A DNA stretch of 64,000 bases, from contig CACWLI010000007.1 in NCBI GenBank assembly GCA_902761685.1, forward strand, positions 17,169 to 81,168, given 5' to 3'. This stretch comes from an uncultured Erysipelotrichaceae bacterium (GTDB lineage Bacteria; Bacillota_I; Bacilli_A; RF39; UBA660). The notes under the pieces are model-generated. The model saw only the letters and a list, made by a program, of their open reading frames with translations. It was not told the origin of the DNA and did not search any database. Shown here in pieces: positions 16,020 through 25,654 of the stretch. Made by a program: the position numbers and the translations under genes. How positions within the stretch are numbered: the stretch's first letter is position 1; every line of letters starts with the position of its first letter.

Positions 16020-16050
16020 AGTAGCTATTCATTAATTAATAGCTACATTA
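16020..16050 (-). terminator. Terminator at the end of the adhesin remnant
   Basis: GTAGCTATT / AATAGCTAC with T5 on the minus strand; the stop codon lies inside the hairpin. Confidence 0.75.
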
Positions 16051-16826
16051 TTTACATATAATTTATATCCATTAAAATTAATATTACTATTTGTTTCATC
16101 TTCATTAGTTAAACTACTTACATAAGCATCACTACTAAGTGTAATAGTAGATGTTTTATCAAGTGTAAGACTAATACTTTTAGCACTATTATCTTTATTT
16201 AAATTACCTGTATAAGATGAATTATTTTTTAAATCCATTTCAAGAGTAGATATTTCGTCTACTACAATATTTCCGTTTACTTTTTGATTTGTTAAATTTA
16301 ATATAACACTTCCACCATTACTACCACTATTTCCCCATGAATCTTTTTGTATTCTTAAGAAATTACCAGTACTATCATTATTAATAATTGTATTGTTATT
16401 TAGATTAATTGTACTACTAGTATTAGTTACATATAAAGTATCTCCTTTATTAGTAGTAATTGTACTATTAATAGCAGTAAATTCACTATTTCCATTTGCT
16501 GCATCACCACTCATTGATTGATATAAGAATATATTTTTATATGTAGTTGATTGTCCATTTAATTTATTGTTTGTATCAGTTAGTGTAGTATTTTCAATTG
16601 TAACACTATTTTTACCTTCAATAACAATTCCTTCTGAAGCATTTGAAATTAAGTTTGCATTTTTAACTGTTATATTAGCAGTTGAGTATATACTAGGAGA
16701 TCCGGCGCCATTTGTTGTATATGTTCCTCCATCTACATTAACATTTTCCCCTCCTTTATCACTTCTTATTGCGGCACTTGAAACACCACTAGTTGTTATT
16801 TCTAAATTTTTAGCAATAGTTGTTCC
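16032..16826 (-). pseudogene. 3' remnant of a beta-helix (pectate-lyase-like) surface adhesin
   Basis: The frame is open for about 264 codons upstream of the stop at 16032, but the only ATG is at 16514 and has no ribosome site. The protein is a series of short Asn/Thr/Ser-rich rungs (such as NVNVDGGTYTTN, KNSVTIENTTLTD, INSTITTN) like right-handed beta-helix surface proteins. There is no signal peptide, because the 5' end is missing: the frame runs into the truncated response regulator at about 16826. No cell-wall anchor is visible at the C-terminus. I read it as the tail of a larger adhesin left by a deletion or rearrangement. Confidence 0.7.
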
Positions 16827-17347
16827 TTAGAAATAATAATTCCACTATTTTTAATTAAATATTCAAGCAATTGTAATTCTTTTAGACCAATATCAATACT
16901 TTCATTATTAGTTTTACATGTTAGTGTTGAGCTTTTTAAATTTAATCTAATATCTCCAAATTCTATTGAATCACTAGTAGTACTGTTTGCATCTTTTCTA
17001 AGTTGAATATTTACTCTAGCAATTAACTCTTCAATATGAAATGGTTTAGTCATATAGTCATCTGCTCCATTATTTAAACCATTTAATTTATCTTCTAGTT
17101 CACTTTTAGCTGTTAGCATAATAACTTTAGTATCTATTTTTTCTTCTCTTATTTGTTTTAATATTTCAAATCCATCTACATGTGGAAGCATTACATCAAG
17201 TATTATTAAATTATATATACCTGATAATGCATTATATAGTCCATCTTCTCCATCATTTGATACATCTACACTATATTTTTCTCTTTTTAATGCAGTTGCT
17301 ATTACATCAGCTAAGTTATATTCATCTTCAACTACAAGTATTCTCAT
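16802..17347 (-). pseudogene. OmpR-type response regulator truncated in its DNA-binding domain
   Basis: Starts at ATG 17347 (MRILVVEDE), placed by GTGAGGTG just upstream. The receiver domain is intact: acidic pair ED, phospho-acceptor Asp in LILDVMLP, Thr in MLTAK, Lys in MTKPF. The winged helix begins (GDIRLNLKSSTL, KELQLLEYL, ISKEQLLLKI) but stops there, about 25-30 residues short of the recognition wing. A histidine kinase gene, normally next door, is absent. The 3' part of the gene is replaced by the adhesin remnant, so it is probably non-functional as a DNA-binding regulator. Confidence 0.8.
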
Positions 17348-17396
17348 AAAACACCTCACTTCTAATTAATTAAATAATACTAATATTAAAATAATA

Positions 17397-18092
17397 TTAA
17401 ATATATTTTAAATATTTTATTACATAATTATCTCTTTTGGTATTATTAATTACACCAATATATTTATATTTACCATATTTTCTTATACTAAATATATCAT
17501 TTTCTTTTAATATATAAGAGTTTTTATTTAATAATTCATAATTTAAAATTACTTCTTTATTTTTAATTTTATCTATTACTCTATCTCTATTAGTTTTAAT
17601 TATTTTAGATATTACATTATCTATTCTTAATGAAGAAACAATTATTTCATGGCTTTCATATTCTCTTTCATAATTATTTAGTGTATCTAAGTCTATTTTT
17701 TCTATTGTTACTTTATTATTACCTACATATAATAGATTATCTTTAATATAATCATCAAGTGTACTTAATATATAAAAGTAGTAATTATCATTATCTACTA
17801 TTATATCTCCTAGATAACTGTTTTGAATATTTAGTCCTAAAATACTACCAAGTATCATTGGATGAGTGAGTTTATTATAAGAATTTATTTTATATAGAGA
17901 TACTTCTGGCGTATCTGTAGAATACAATATTACTTTTTCTGAGTCTTTATATGGTAAATATATATTGTAATCTTTTTTCTTTAATTTACTTTTTACTAAG
18001 TTAAACTCTCTTTGATCTAAAAATAATGTATATTTACCATTAATTAATTTATCAATACTATTATTTATTTTATAAATATCTGTTTTCATCAT
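17397..18092 (-). CDS. ylmH: YlmH-like S4-domain RNA-binding protein
   Basis: 231 residues. The middle part has HPMILGSILGLNIQNSYLGDIIV, and the C-terminal third is an S4 domain (LRIDNVISKI, NRDRVIDKIKNKEVILNYELL, ENDIFSIRKYGKYK). This combination is typical of YlmH, a ribosome-associated factor that acts with RqcH in ribosome quality control in Bacillus and lies near division genes there. Here it overlaps the end of a tyrosine phosphatase gene by 4 nt, implying translational coupling. It diverges from the usual YlmH consensus at the N-terminus. Confidence 0.75.
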   Translation of the reverse strand: MMKTDIYKINNSIDKLINGKYTLFLDQREFNLVKSKLKKKDYNIYLPYKDSEKVILYSTDTPEVSLYKINSYNKLTHPMILGSILGLNIQNSYLGDIIVDNDNYYFYILSTLDDYIKDNLLYVGNNKVTIEKIDLDTLNNYEREYESHEIIVSSLRIDNVISKIIKTNRDRVIDKIKNKEVILNYELLNKNSYILKENDIFSIRKYGKYKYIGVINNTKRDNYVIKYLKYI

Positions 18093-18541
18093 TCACCTAA
18101 ATATTTAAGTAATCCCTCTAATCCTTCATATATATCATCATAACATTTATCAAAGTTTCCTGTATACCATGGATCACTTATATCACGAGGATTACTACTA
18201 AAATCAAGTAATCTAAATATTTTATTATCATAATCATTTTCTATAATTCTTTTAATACTAATAACATTTGATTTCTCCATCCCAATAATTAAGTCAAATT
18301 TATTATAATCTTCCCTAGTCATTTTACGAGCTGTTTTATTATCACAATTTATTCCTACACTATTTAGTTTATTTATAGCTTTATGATAAACATGATTTCC
18401 TTGTTCTTCATTACTTGTTGCTGCGCTTTCAATATAATATTTATCACTTATACCTTTTTTATTTAACATATCTTTAAACATAAATTCAGCCATTGGACTT
18501 CTGCATATATTTCCAAGACAAACAAATAGTATTTTTTTCAT
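18089..18541 (-). CDS. Low-molecular-weight protein tyrosine phosphatase
   Basis: 150 residues. The N-terminal active-site loop CLGNICRSP (C8, R14) holds the nucleophile and phosphate-binding arginine. The general-acid aspartate is in DPWYTG near residue 120. LMW-PTPs remove phosphate from tyrosine or arginine residues of cytoplasmic proteins; a BY-kinase in this window is one possible opponent, but that is inference. Ends in a 4-nt overlap with the YlmH-like gene. ATG at 18541 with GAGGTAAATT upstream. Confidence 0.93.
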   Translation of the reverse strand: MKKILFVCLGNICRSPMAEFMFKDMLNKKGISDKYYIESAATSNEEQGNHVYHKAINKLNSVGINCDNKTARKMTREDYNKFDLIIGMEKSNVISIKRIIENDYDNKIFRLLDFSSNPRDISDPWYTGNFDKCYDDIYEGLEGLLKYLGE

Positions 18542-18562
18542 AATTTACCTCATAAAAATTAT

Positions 18563-18596
18563 ACCATAAAAAAAATAGACATATAGTCTACTTTTT
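18563..18596 (-). terminator. Terminator of the GTPase gene
   Basis: TAGAC / GTCTA hairpin followed by T8 on the minus strand. Confidence 0.7.
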
Positions 18597-19730
18597 CTTC
18601 TTTTTAGTAATTTTTAATATATCATTAAATATTTCATTAGCACTTTTATTACCAAGTTTATCTTTATTCTTTTCAAAGTATGTAGAAATTGAACCAATTA
18701 TAACATTATTTTTCATTTTTTCTTCAATTACTTCATATATTTTATCTAAGTCATCTGGATCAATTTTGCCTGTGTAAATTAGTTCTGAAACTCCAATAAT
18801 ACTCTCTCCAAGAGAAAACACAACTGACCCAGCAACAATACCATTTGCAATTTGACCAGCAAGTGGTATTTTTTGAACTATCATTTTAGCTACTACTGTT
18901 ATAATTGTTCCACCAATTATCTTATCAATTAAACCTTCAGAATATTTAACATCATATATTTTAAATATCTTTTTTGTTAAAGCTACTTCAAGCGGAACTA
19001 AAATTGCTGCATCAGATATTCCAGAGGGTATTGGTGCAAGTCCAACTACAACTGCAGAAGAAGCAGATATTCCAGTTATACCCTGAGCACTTAATCTTTT
19101 TTGATTAAGAATCATTTGATATTTATTTTCTTTACTAATGTTTTTTGCTTCATCTATGCACTCTAATGTTTTAATACATAATTCATCAATACCTTTTTGA
19201 GGTACACATGTTGTATCATTGATTTGATATTCTTGTGCTACTACTGGAATAATTTCTTTTAAATTAACATTTTTAAATTTGTTAAATATTTCTTTTACTG
19301 CATTTATATTTTCAGGAATATCAATTTCAGAATATGACTTAGTAATAACTACAAAAACAGGTATGTTTTTCCATCCTTTAACTGTTTTATTCATAAGTTC
19401 GATATTATGTTTAAAAGTTCTTCTAACTGTTCCATCAATGCAATACCATACTGCATCAATTCCTAAATTATTATCTTTTCCAAGTTGAGTTTTAGTATAT
19501 TTTTTAACTTGATACATAGTTTTGTATTGTTCTATTAAGTTATATTCATATCCCTTTGTATCAATAAATCTAATTGGCCAGTTATCTGATTCAAATACAT
19601 CAATTTTTTGTGTAACACTTTCTCCTACTCCGCTTAATGCATTAACTCCAGCAACTGAATTAATTAATGTACTTTTACCAGAACCGCTATTTCCTAAAAC
19701 TATAACATTCATTTTCTTTTCATTTTCCAT
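18588..19730 (-). CDS. Dynamin-like/Era-type GTPase with DUF697-type membrane domain
   Basis: 380 residues. P-loop GNSGSGKST (about 13-21), G3 DTKG (about 57-60) and a G4-like VITKSY define a small-GTPase-fold NTPase. The C-terminal half (about 215-330) has Gly/Ala-rich amphipathic and hydrophobic helices (GITGISASSAVVVGLAPIP, AGQIANGIVAGSVVFSLG), the DUF697 pattern found in YcjX-neighbour and GTP-sensing proteins. The tail is lysine-rich. The role is unknown; membrane association is likely. Ribosome site AAAGGATG precedes ATG 19730, and a TAGAC/GTCTA terminator overlaps the stop. Confidence 0.8.
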   Translation of the reverse strand: MENEKKMNVIVLGNSGSGKSTLINSVAGVNALSGVGESVTQKIDVFESDNWPIRFIDTKGYEYNLIEQYKTMYQVKKYTKTQLGKDNNLGIDAVWYCIDGTVRRTFKHNIELMNKTVKGWKNIPVFVVITKSYSEIDIPENINAVKEIFNKFKNVNLKEIIPVVAQEYQINDTTCVPQKGIDELCIKTLECIDEAKNISKENKYQMILNQKRLSAQGITGISASSAVVVGLAPIPSGISDAAILVPLEVALTKKIFKIYDVKYSEGLIDKIIGGTIITVVAKMIVQKIPLAGQIANGIVAGSVVFSLGESIIGVSELIYTGKIDPDDLDKIYEVIEEKMKNNVIIGSISTYFEKNKDKLGNKSANEIFNDILKITKKKKK

Positions 19731-19773
19731 TTTATAACATCCTTTCTTAATATAAACTGTTTTTTACGCGAGT

Positions 19774-20457
19774 TCATATTTTTATTTTGTATTTTTTTAA
19801 ATATTCTTTTTGTTCATTTGTAATTCTATAACTTTCAACAGCTTTTTGTATTGCTTTATTATGTGTCCATGTATCAAGCTTTTGCTTTGTAATGTATTCT
19901 ACTACTATATCATATTGTTTAGCTAAAGCAGTAGCAAAATACCAAGCTCTCATCATATTTACGTAATACTCTTCTGATTTAATATTTAAAACCATCTCTA
20001 AATATTCTATTTTAAAATCATTATCCAAGTAGTGTTGCATAAGCATTAAAATACCAAAACGAATAGTATATGTATGTTTAGACTTTATCCATTTTTTAAT
20101 TTCTTTGATTAACTCACTGTGATGTTTTTTAAATACTTTTGGTGACATTTGATCACATGTTGCCCAATTATTTATATATGGAAGAAAATCATTTATATAT
20201 TTGATACACTCATCATAGTTTTTTATTTCTGAAATTATAAAAGCATGTAATTGATTTTCATCAAAATACTCATGTGGTAAATCATTTAAAAATGAAATAT
20301 AGTTATTTTCTTTAACCATTTTTTTAGCATAATTTCTTAAATCAGGAGTTCTTACTCCTATTAAACTATTAGGATTAATATTTGGTATTAATGTTTTTTG
20401 AAATTCTCTATATTTTTTATCTTGTAATTTAAATAAATCATCTTTAATACGATTCAT
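19774..20457 (-). CDS. AlkD-like DNA alkylation repair protein
   Basis: 227 residues, all helical, in the HEAT-repeat pattern of the DNA alkylation repair (AlkC/AlkD) family: YREFQKTLIPNINPNSLIGVR at the start, then NNWATCDQMSP and a tryptophan-rich second half (RAWYFATALAK, DTWTHNKAIQKAVES). AlkD excises positively charged alkylated bases by wrapping DNA without flipping the base. The Trp/Asp-bearing stretch around NNWATCD matches the catalytic cleft region of the family. No operon partner is obvious. Confidence 0.85.
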   Translation of the reverse strand: MNRIKDDLFKLQDKKYREFQKTLIPNINPNSLIGVRTPDLRNYAKKMVKENNYISFLNDLPHEYFDENQLHAFIISEIKNYDECIKYINDFLPYINNWATCDQMSPKVFKKHHSELIKEIKKWIKSKHTYTIRFGILMLMQHYLDNDFKIEYLEMVLNIKSEEYYVNMMRAWYFATALAKQYDIVVEYITKQKLDTWTHNKAIQKAVESYRITNEQKEYLKKYKIKI

Positions 20458-20509
20458 ACTATTTACTCCTAATTAAATTATAACATATATTTTATTAATT
20501 ACTAATACT

Positions 20510-20545
20510 AATAAAAAACGAGAACTATTTACGTTCTCTTTTTTA
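20510..20545 (-). terminator. Terminator of the secreted protein gene
   Basis: GAGAAC / GTTCTC hairpin with T6 on the minus strand. Confidence 0.78.
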
Positions 20546-20554
20546 TTATAAATT

Positions 20555-21490
20555 TTAGCGAAGTTTTCTATAATAACATCCATTTTTATTGGATATTATA
20601 ATTCCAGCTGGACCATCACGATTAAACTTTTCTATATCATTATAATTTAAATCTTCATGTATACCATTATTATATATAAACACATTTGGAAAATCATACC
20701 AAGTAATATTGTCATCTTCTGATACATGTATCCAATCTTCTTCCTTAAAGTAATCACTATAATAATATTCTTCCCATGTCATTCCATCAATAAACTCAAA
20801 TTGTTTATTATTATAACAAAAATAAGACTTATCTATTTGAATTTTTGAATTAATACTTAGTTCACACTTACATAATGCATCTATACTAATTGGTATAATT
20901 AAAGCTATTCCAATTAATATTACTAAAGTAGAAATACTCTTTTTTCTTAAGAATATTTCTAAAACAACACTTGCAATTAAAACTAAAGTGAGTACTAATG
21001 TATAATTAATAATTCCTGTTTTTGGATTTTCAATTGAATTAGTAGATAAGTTTACTACCATTGATTTGTTTTCGCTAAATGAACCAGATTCAAATTTATC
21101 ATCTGGTACTTCATTTGCATACATAACTTTTAAATGTACTAGTTTAGTAGAATTAGCTTTTACAATATTTGAGTCATCATCAGTATTAATACTATAATCA
21201 ATGTAATTAGAACTAACATTAAAACTAGTTTTATTTAGTTCATAGTCATCATTTGAGTCATTTTTAACTAGTATTTTGTATTCTATATTATCACCTACAC
21301 TAGCCATTGATAAATCTAGGTTAATATTTTTACCACTTGCTGTAGCTTCAGATAATTCATTTACATTTTTTGATTTATTTTGAAGTGTAATTGAACTTAT
21401 TGTTATTTTGCTTGTATCACAAGTTTCTGCTTTAACTATAAATGGTATAAACATTAAAGTTATAAAAAATAATATTAAATATTTTTTCAT
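20555..21490 (-). CDS. Secreted/membrane surface protein with internal NPKTG motif
   Basis: 311 residues of unknown family. Signal peptide at 1-21 (MKKYLILFF...VKA), an extracellular domain of about 140 residues of immunoglobulin-like character, then NPKTG followed by a hydrophobic stretch and RKK, which is the outline of a sortase sorting signal. Unlike a true signal, it is not terminal: a second hydrophobic segment and a Cys-containing domain of about 110 residues follow (CKCELS to the end). It may be a fusion of a former sorted protein with a second exported domain, or simply a two-pass membrane protein. Confidence 0.65.
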   Translation of the reverse strand: MKKYLILFFITLMFIPFIVKAETCDTSKITISSITLQNKSKNVNELSEATASGKNINLDLSMASVGDNIEYKILVKNDSNDDYELNKTSFNVSSNYIDYSINTDDDSNIVKANSTKLVHLKVMYANEVPDDKFESGSFSENKSMVVNLSTNSIENPKTGIINYTLVLTLVLIASVVLEIFLRKKSISTLVILIGIALIIPISIDALCKCELSINSKIQIDKSYFCYNNKQFEFIDGMTWEEYYYSDYFKEEDWIHVSEDDNITWYDFPNVFIYNNGIHEDLNYNDIEKFNRDGPAGIIISNKNGCYYRKLR

Positions 21491-21510
21491 ATAATTATCA
21501 TCTTCCTATC

Positions 21511-22686
21511 TTATTTTATTGTTAGTAGTGTTACACATTCAATATGTTTTGTTCTTGGAAACATTGAGTATGCTCTAATACTATCTAGTTTATAATTATT
21601 TAGTAATTCAATATCTCTTTTTAAAGTATTTGGATTACATGAAATATAAACTATTTTATTTGATCTTGAATTATTTAAATAACTAATTACTTCTTTACTA
21701 AGACCACTTCTAGGTGGGTCTACTATTATTGCATCATAATTACCATTTGCACTCTTAGCATCACCACAAATAAATTTTATATTATTTAAATTATTAAGTT
21801 TTTTATTGATATTAGCATTTTTAATTGATGAATCATTTATTTCTATACCGGTAATATTTTTATAGTTATTACTCATCCATATACCAATAGTTCCAGTACC
21901 ACAGTATAAGTCAAGCAAGTTATTACCTTTTCCAATATAAGATAAAGCTTCATCATATATTAATTTCATACCTTCTTTATTTACTTGATAAAAACTATTT
22001 GGATAAATACTAAATTTAAAATTATTTATTTCATCTATTAAGTATTCTTTTCCTTTAATTAGTTTATTATTTATATAAAGTGAATCACATTCAATATTTG
22101 ATATATCTAAATTATCTTTATTAGAAATTACATGAATCATTATTTCATCATTAATAACTCTTATCATTATTTCTTTTATATCATTTAAATTATATTTTTT
22201 AATTTCACTTATTTTAGAGTTGATTTTAGGGTTTAATAGTAAACAATGATCAATTTCACATAGCAAGTGTGTTTTATCGTTATAATAGCCTAATTTGCCT
22301 TCTAAAACATGTAATGTAACTTTATTTCTATAGTTATATTCATTTTTAGTACTAATATATTTAATATTATTAAATAATTTATTTAAATATTTAGTTTTAA
22401 TATCTATTTCATTATCATAACTAGTATGTAAAAAATTACATCCTCCACAAGAATCATAATATTTACATTTAACTTCTATTCTTTTATTACTTTTATTAAT
22501 AATATTAATTATTTTGCCAATATAATAATTCTTATTTATTTTAGTAATTTCTATTTCAACTTTTTCATTTATTAATGCATTTTTTATAAATATAACTATA
22601 TTATTATATTTAGCTATTCCATTACCAATATTATCATTATCAATTATATCTACTATTAAAGTATCCCCTATTTTCATATATTTCAC
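21511..22686 (-). CDS. rlmD: 23S rRNA (uracil-5-)-methyltransferase, RlmD/RumA family
   Basis: 391 residues. A TRAM-like N-terminal domain is followed by the 4Fe-4S ligands C74, C80 and C83 (CKYYDSCGGC) with a fourth Cys in DHC near residue 150. The SAM-binding region LDLYCGTGTIGIW, the DPPRSG motif and the catalytic nucleophile in YISCNPNTL complete the family set. It methylates C5 of a uridine in 23S rRNA; Firmicutes often carry several paralogues with different target uridines, so the exact site is not assigned. Start has AGGTGAAATATATG context. Confidence 0.9.
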   Translation of the reverse strand: MKYMKIGDTLIVDIIDNDNIGNGIAKYNNIVIFIKNALINEKVEIEITKINKNYYIGKIINIINKSNKRIEVKCKYYDSCGGCNFLHTSYDNEIDIKTKYLNKLFNNIKYISTKNEYNYRNKVTLHVLEGKLGYYNDKTHLLCEIDHCLLLNPKINSKISEIKKYNLNDIKEIMIRVINDEIMIHVISNKDNLDISNIECDSLYINNKLIKGKEYLIDEINNFKFSIYPNSFYQVNKEGMKLIYDEALSYIGKGNNLLDLYCGTGTIGIWMSNNYKNITGIEINDSSIKNANINKKLNNLNNIKFICGDAKSANGNYDAIIVDPPRSGLSKEVISYLNNSRSNKIVYISCNPNTLKRDIELLNNYKLDSIRAYSMFPRTKHIECVTLLTIK

Positions 22687-22720
22687 CTATTTATATTATA
22701 TCAAAAGAAAGTTAAACTAT

Positions 22721-23437
22721 CTATTTTAAAATTTTTTTTAATTCATCAGATACTTCTTTTGAATCATCTTCATTATTAAAGTTTATAACATAATCTATTT
22801 CACTATTTAAATCTTCTTTATATTTTCTTTTTGCTTCATCTATTAATTCATTACTAACTATTTTTCTAATATATTTTAATGTATATAAATATAAACTATC
22901 TTTTTCGTTTAAGAATCTTTTACTATTATATACTTCAAATCCAAATTCAAGTTCACTTTTACTAGGAATAGTTATATCTTTGGTATTATATATTTTATCA
23001 AGTATTACCAAATCTTTTCTATCTATTAGTTGTGATAATTCACTAGCTGTATATAAGTGATTTTCATCTATTATTACATCTTCATCTGCTGTAATTAGAT
23101 ATGAAACTGTAGTTGGAACTTTTCTGTGAGCTAGCATTGTAGTATTAATTAAATGAGTATGAGTATAATTTTTATTATTCATTAAAGATAATATATTCAT
23201 TTCATCATTTCTATCTAATTTTATATTAGCTAAATCACTTAATATAGTATAGAATATCTTATCTGACATACTTAATACTGTTATTAAATTCATATCATCT
23301 ATTTTTGAATAATAATGATTTATTCTATTAATAATATTTGTTACATCAATATTACCATTTCTTCTTTTATTTATTATTGCTTCTACATATTCTTTTGTTA
23401 AATCTGGTTTATCAAATTCTATCTTCATATTTTTCAC
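22721..23437 (-). CDS. Unknown protein, 238 aa
   Basis: No family recognised. It is hydrophilic and probably cytoplasmic, with no signal peptide or membrane segment. The centre contains TTMLAHRKVPTTVSYLIT and DEDVIIDENHLYT, the end is acidic and lysine-rich (NNEDDSKEVSDELKKILK). AGGTGAAAAATATG gives a ribosome site for the start at 23437. It sits between deoB and the rRNA methyltransferase on the same strand, but the deoB terminator at about 23476-23502 separates it from deoB. Confidence 0.7.
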   Translation of the reverse strand: MKNMKIEFDKPDLTKEYVEAIINKRRNGNIDVTNIINRINHYYSKIDDMNLITVLSMSDKIFYTILSDLANIKLDRNDEMNILSLMNNKNYTHTHLINTTMLAHRKVPTTVSYLITADEDVIIDENHLYTASELSQLIDRKDLVILDKIYNTKDITIPSKSELEFGFEVYNSKRFLNEKDSLYLYTLKYIRKIVSNELIDEAKRKYKEDLNSEIDYVINFNNEDDSKEVSDELKKILK

Positions 23438-23475
23438 CTAAGTATAATTTTATTAATTATTATTTTTGTTGTCAA

Positions 23476-23502
23476 ATAAAAAAAGAGTAATTTTACTCTT
23501 TT
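23476..23502 (-). terminator. Terminator of deoB
   Basis: AAAAGAGTAA / TTACTCTTTT hairpin with a T-run on the minus strand. Confidence 0.82.
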
Positions 23503-24653
23503 CTTAATTCATCAAATATACTTTCACCAAATCCTAACTCATTTTTAATATTAAAGTTATCTAATATAGTTGCTCCAATATCTGCAAATGTAGTTCTATC
23601 TTCTAAATGTTTACCTTTTTTGAATATTGGACTATATATTAATATTGGAACATATTCTCTTGTGTGATCATGTCCAATAAATGTTGGATCACATCCATGA
23701 TCTGCTGTAATAATAACTAAATCATCTTTTTTTAGATTTTTAATGAATATTGGTAGATAATAATTAAATTCTTCTAGTGCTTTTAAATATCCTTCTCTAT
23801 CTCTTCTATGACCATAATCACTGTCAAAATCATTTAAGTTTAACCATAATAATCCACTAAATTCACCTTTAGCAAAGTCTATTAATTTCATCATTCCATC
23901 AATATTATCTTTAGTTTTAATCTTAACTGAAATGCTTTTATTATTAAACATATCTGCTATTTTACCAATACATATTGTTTGAATAGAATTTCTATCTAAT
24001 AAATCAAGTGTATTTATTGGTGGATCTAATGCAAAATCACGTCTTTTACTTGTTCTTTGAAAATATCCTACTTTACCTGTAAATGGTCTTGCTATTATAC
24101 GAGCTATTTTATATTCTTCATTATTTGTTATATCTCTTACTTTTTCACATATTTGATATAATTCTTCAACTGGAATAATATCTTCATGTGCTGCGATTTG
24201 TAATACTGAATCACTTGATGTATAAACTATTAATGCTCCTGTTTTAATATGCATTTCACCTAAATCATTTAGTATTCTAATGCCATCACAACTTACATTT
24301 CCAATAACTTCTCTTCCTGTTACTTTTTGTATTTTACTAATTAATTCAAGTGGAAATCCATCAGGATATGTTTTATATGGATTTTTAGATATTGCTCCCA
24401 TCATTTCATAGTGACCATTTAATGAATCTTTTGCTTTATTTAGTGGTCTACATCTCATATAAAGTCCACGAACGCCATCTTCTTGTTTTCCAACTAATAC
24501 AGTTAAACCTAGTTTTTCTAGAACATCTAAATTATATTTGTCCCCAATTGTATGTAATAAAGTATTAGCTCCTTCATCATGATATTTTTCCGCATCAGGA
24601 GTAGAACCAATACCTAAACTATCTAATACTATTAAAAATACTCTTTTAAACAT
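23493..24653 (-). CDS. deoB: Phosphopentomutase
   Basis: 386 residues. Alkaline-phosphatase-superfamily fold with the metal site and start DSLGIGSTPDA, the phosphorylated threonine region GANTL, and late metal ligands TADHGCDPT and GHDHTREY. It interconverts ribose-1-phosphate and ribose-5-phosphate (and deoxyribose forms) in nucleoside salvage. It begins 3 nt after the xerD stop, an order (xerD then deoB) seen also in Bacillus. AGGAGTAGTTT is its ribosome site. Confidence 0.96.
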   Translation of the reverse strand: MFKRVFLIVLDSLGIGSTPDAEKYHDEGANTLLHTIGDKYNLDVLEKLGLTVLVGKQEDGVRGLYMRCRPLNKAKDSLNGHYEMMGAISKNPYKTYPDGFPLELISKIQKVTGREVIGNVSCDGIRILNDLGEMHIKTGALIVYTSSDSVLQIAAHEDIIPVEELYQICEKVRDITNNEEYKIARIIARPFTGKVGYFQRTSKRRDFALDPPINTLDLLDRNSIQTICIGKIADMFNNKSISVKIKTKDNIDGMMKLIDFAKGEFSGLLWLNLNDFDSDYGHRRDREGYLKALEEFNYYLPIFIKNLKKDDLVIITADHGCDPTFIGHDHTREYVPILIYSPIFKKGKHLEDRTTFADIGATILDNFNIKNELGFGESIFDELRKE

Positions 24654-24656
24654 AAA

Positions 24657-25553
24657 CTACTCCTTTGTACTTCTATTAAAATACTCATTATAATTATCTT
24701 TTATAAAATTATTTGCTAAATGTGTATATATTTCAGTAGTAACAACATTTTCATGTCCAAGTAATTCTTGTACACTTCTAATATCTGCTCCACATTCAAT
24801 TAAGTGAGTTGCAAAACTATGACGAAGTACGTGTGGTGTTATTTCTTTATCTATACCTTGTTTATGAGCAACATCAGCAATCATTTTATATAATCCTTGT
24901 CTAGTAATTCTTTGACCATGATTATTTAAGAATAATGCATCTGTTGGTTTTTGATTTTTAACAAATAATAATTGTCTATAATTATTTATATATGAGTTTA
25001 AATAACTAACTGCTATTTTAGATAGTGGAACTATTCTTTCTTTACTTCCTTTTCCATATACATTTACTATCATATTAGCAATATCTATATTATTAATATC
25101 TAAATTTATTAATTCACTTGCTCTAAGTCCAGTAGCGTATAATACTTCTAACATAGTTTTATTTCTATAATCAAAAGCATTTTCAATTTGTATATCAAGT
25201 AATTTATCCACTTCTTCAATACTTAAATATTTAGGCAATGATTTTCTTCTTTTTAAACTTGATACATCTTCAGCTACATTAATAAATCCTTTATAAATAG
25301 ATAAATATTTAAAGAAACTTTTAATACTAGCTATTATTCTATTTACTGAACTTTCATTATATGTAGGTAATATATGAATAATATAGTTATCTATATCTTT
25401 TCTACCTATGTCTTCAATACTTTTATTAGTGTATTCTAAAAAGAATCTAATATCTCTAATATAAGACTCGAGTGTATTATCAGAATAGTTTTTATCTATT
25501 CTTAAATAGTTTTCAAAATCATTAATATATTCTTTGTTATCTATTTCTATCAT
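24657..25553 (-). CDS. xerD: Tyrosine recombinase XerD
   Basis: 298 residues, standard length. A SAM-like N-terminal core-binding domain is followed by the catalytic domain with Arg in YATGLRASEL, His/Arg in HVLRHSFATH, His in LLGHENV, and the nucleophile Tyr in TTEIYTHL. XerD acts with XerC at dif sites to resolve chromosome dimers. The close link to deoB supports the chromosomal XerD rather than a mobile integrase. Confidence 0.93.
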   Translation of the reverse strand: MIEIDNKEYINDFENYLRIDKNYSDNTLESYIRDIRFFLEYTNKSIEDIGRKDIDNYIIHILPTYNESSVNRIIASIKSFFKYLSIYKGFINVAEDVSSLKRRKSLPKYLSIEEVDKLLDIQIENAFDYRNKTMLEVLYATGLRASELINLDINNIDIANMIVNVYGKGSKERIVPLSKIAVSYLNSYINNYRQLLFVKNQKPTDALFLNNHGQRITRQGLYKMIADVAHKQGIDKEITPHVLRHSFATHLIECGADIRSVQELLGHENVVTTEIYTHLANNFIKDNYNEYFNRSTKE

Positions 25554-25620
25554 TTTAATTACCCATTTTAATTATATAATAAAATATTTTAAAAATTAAA
25601 TAGTTTTACTTTTAATTTAC

Positions 25621-25654
25621 ATAATAAAAACAATAGTTTTACACTATTGTTTAT
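25621..25654 (-). terminator. Terminator after the first hybrid kinase
   Basis: AACAATAG / CTATTGTT hairpin with T-rich tail on the minus strand. Confidence 0.8.

Noticed and set aside
15735..16061. + strand frame opposite desulfoferrodoxin
   Set aside because: Complement of a well-supported gene; Phe/Ile/Asn/Thr-rich composition typical of AT-rich shadows.
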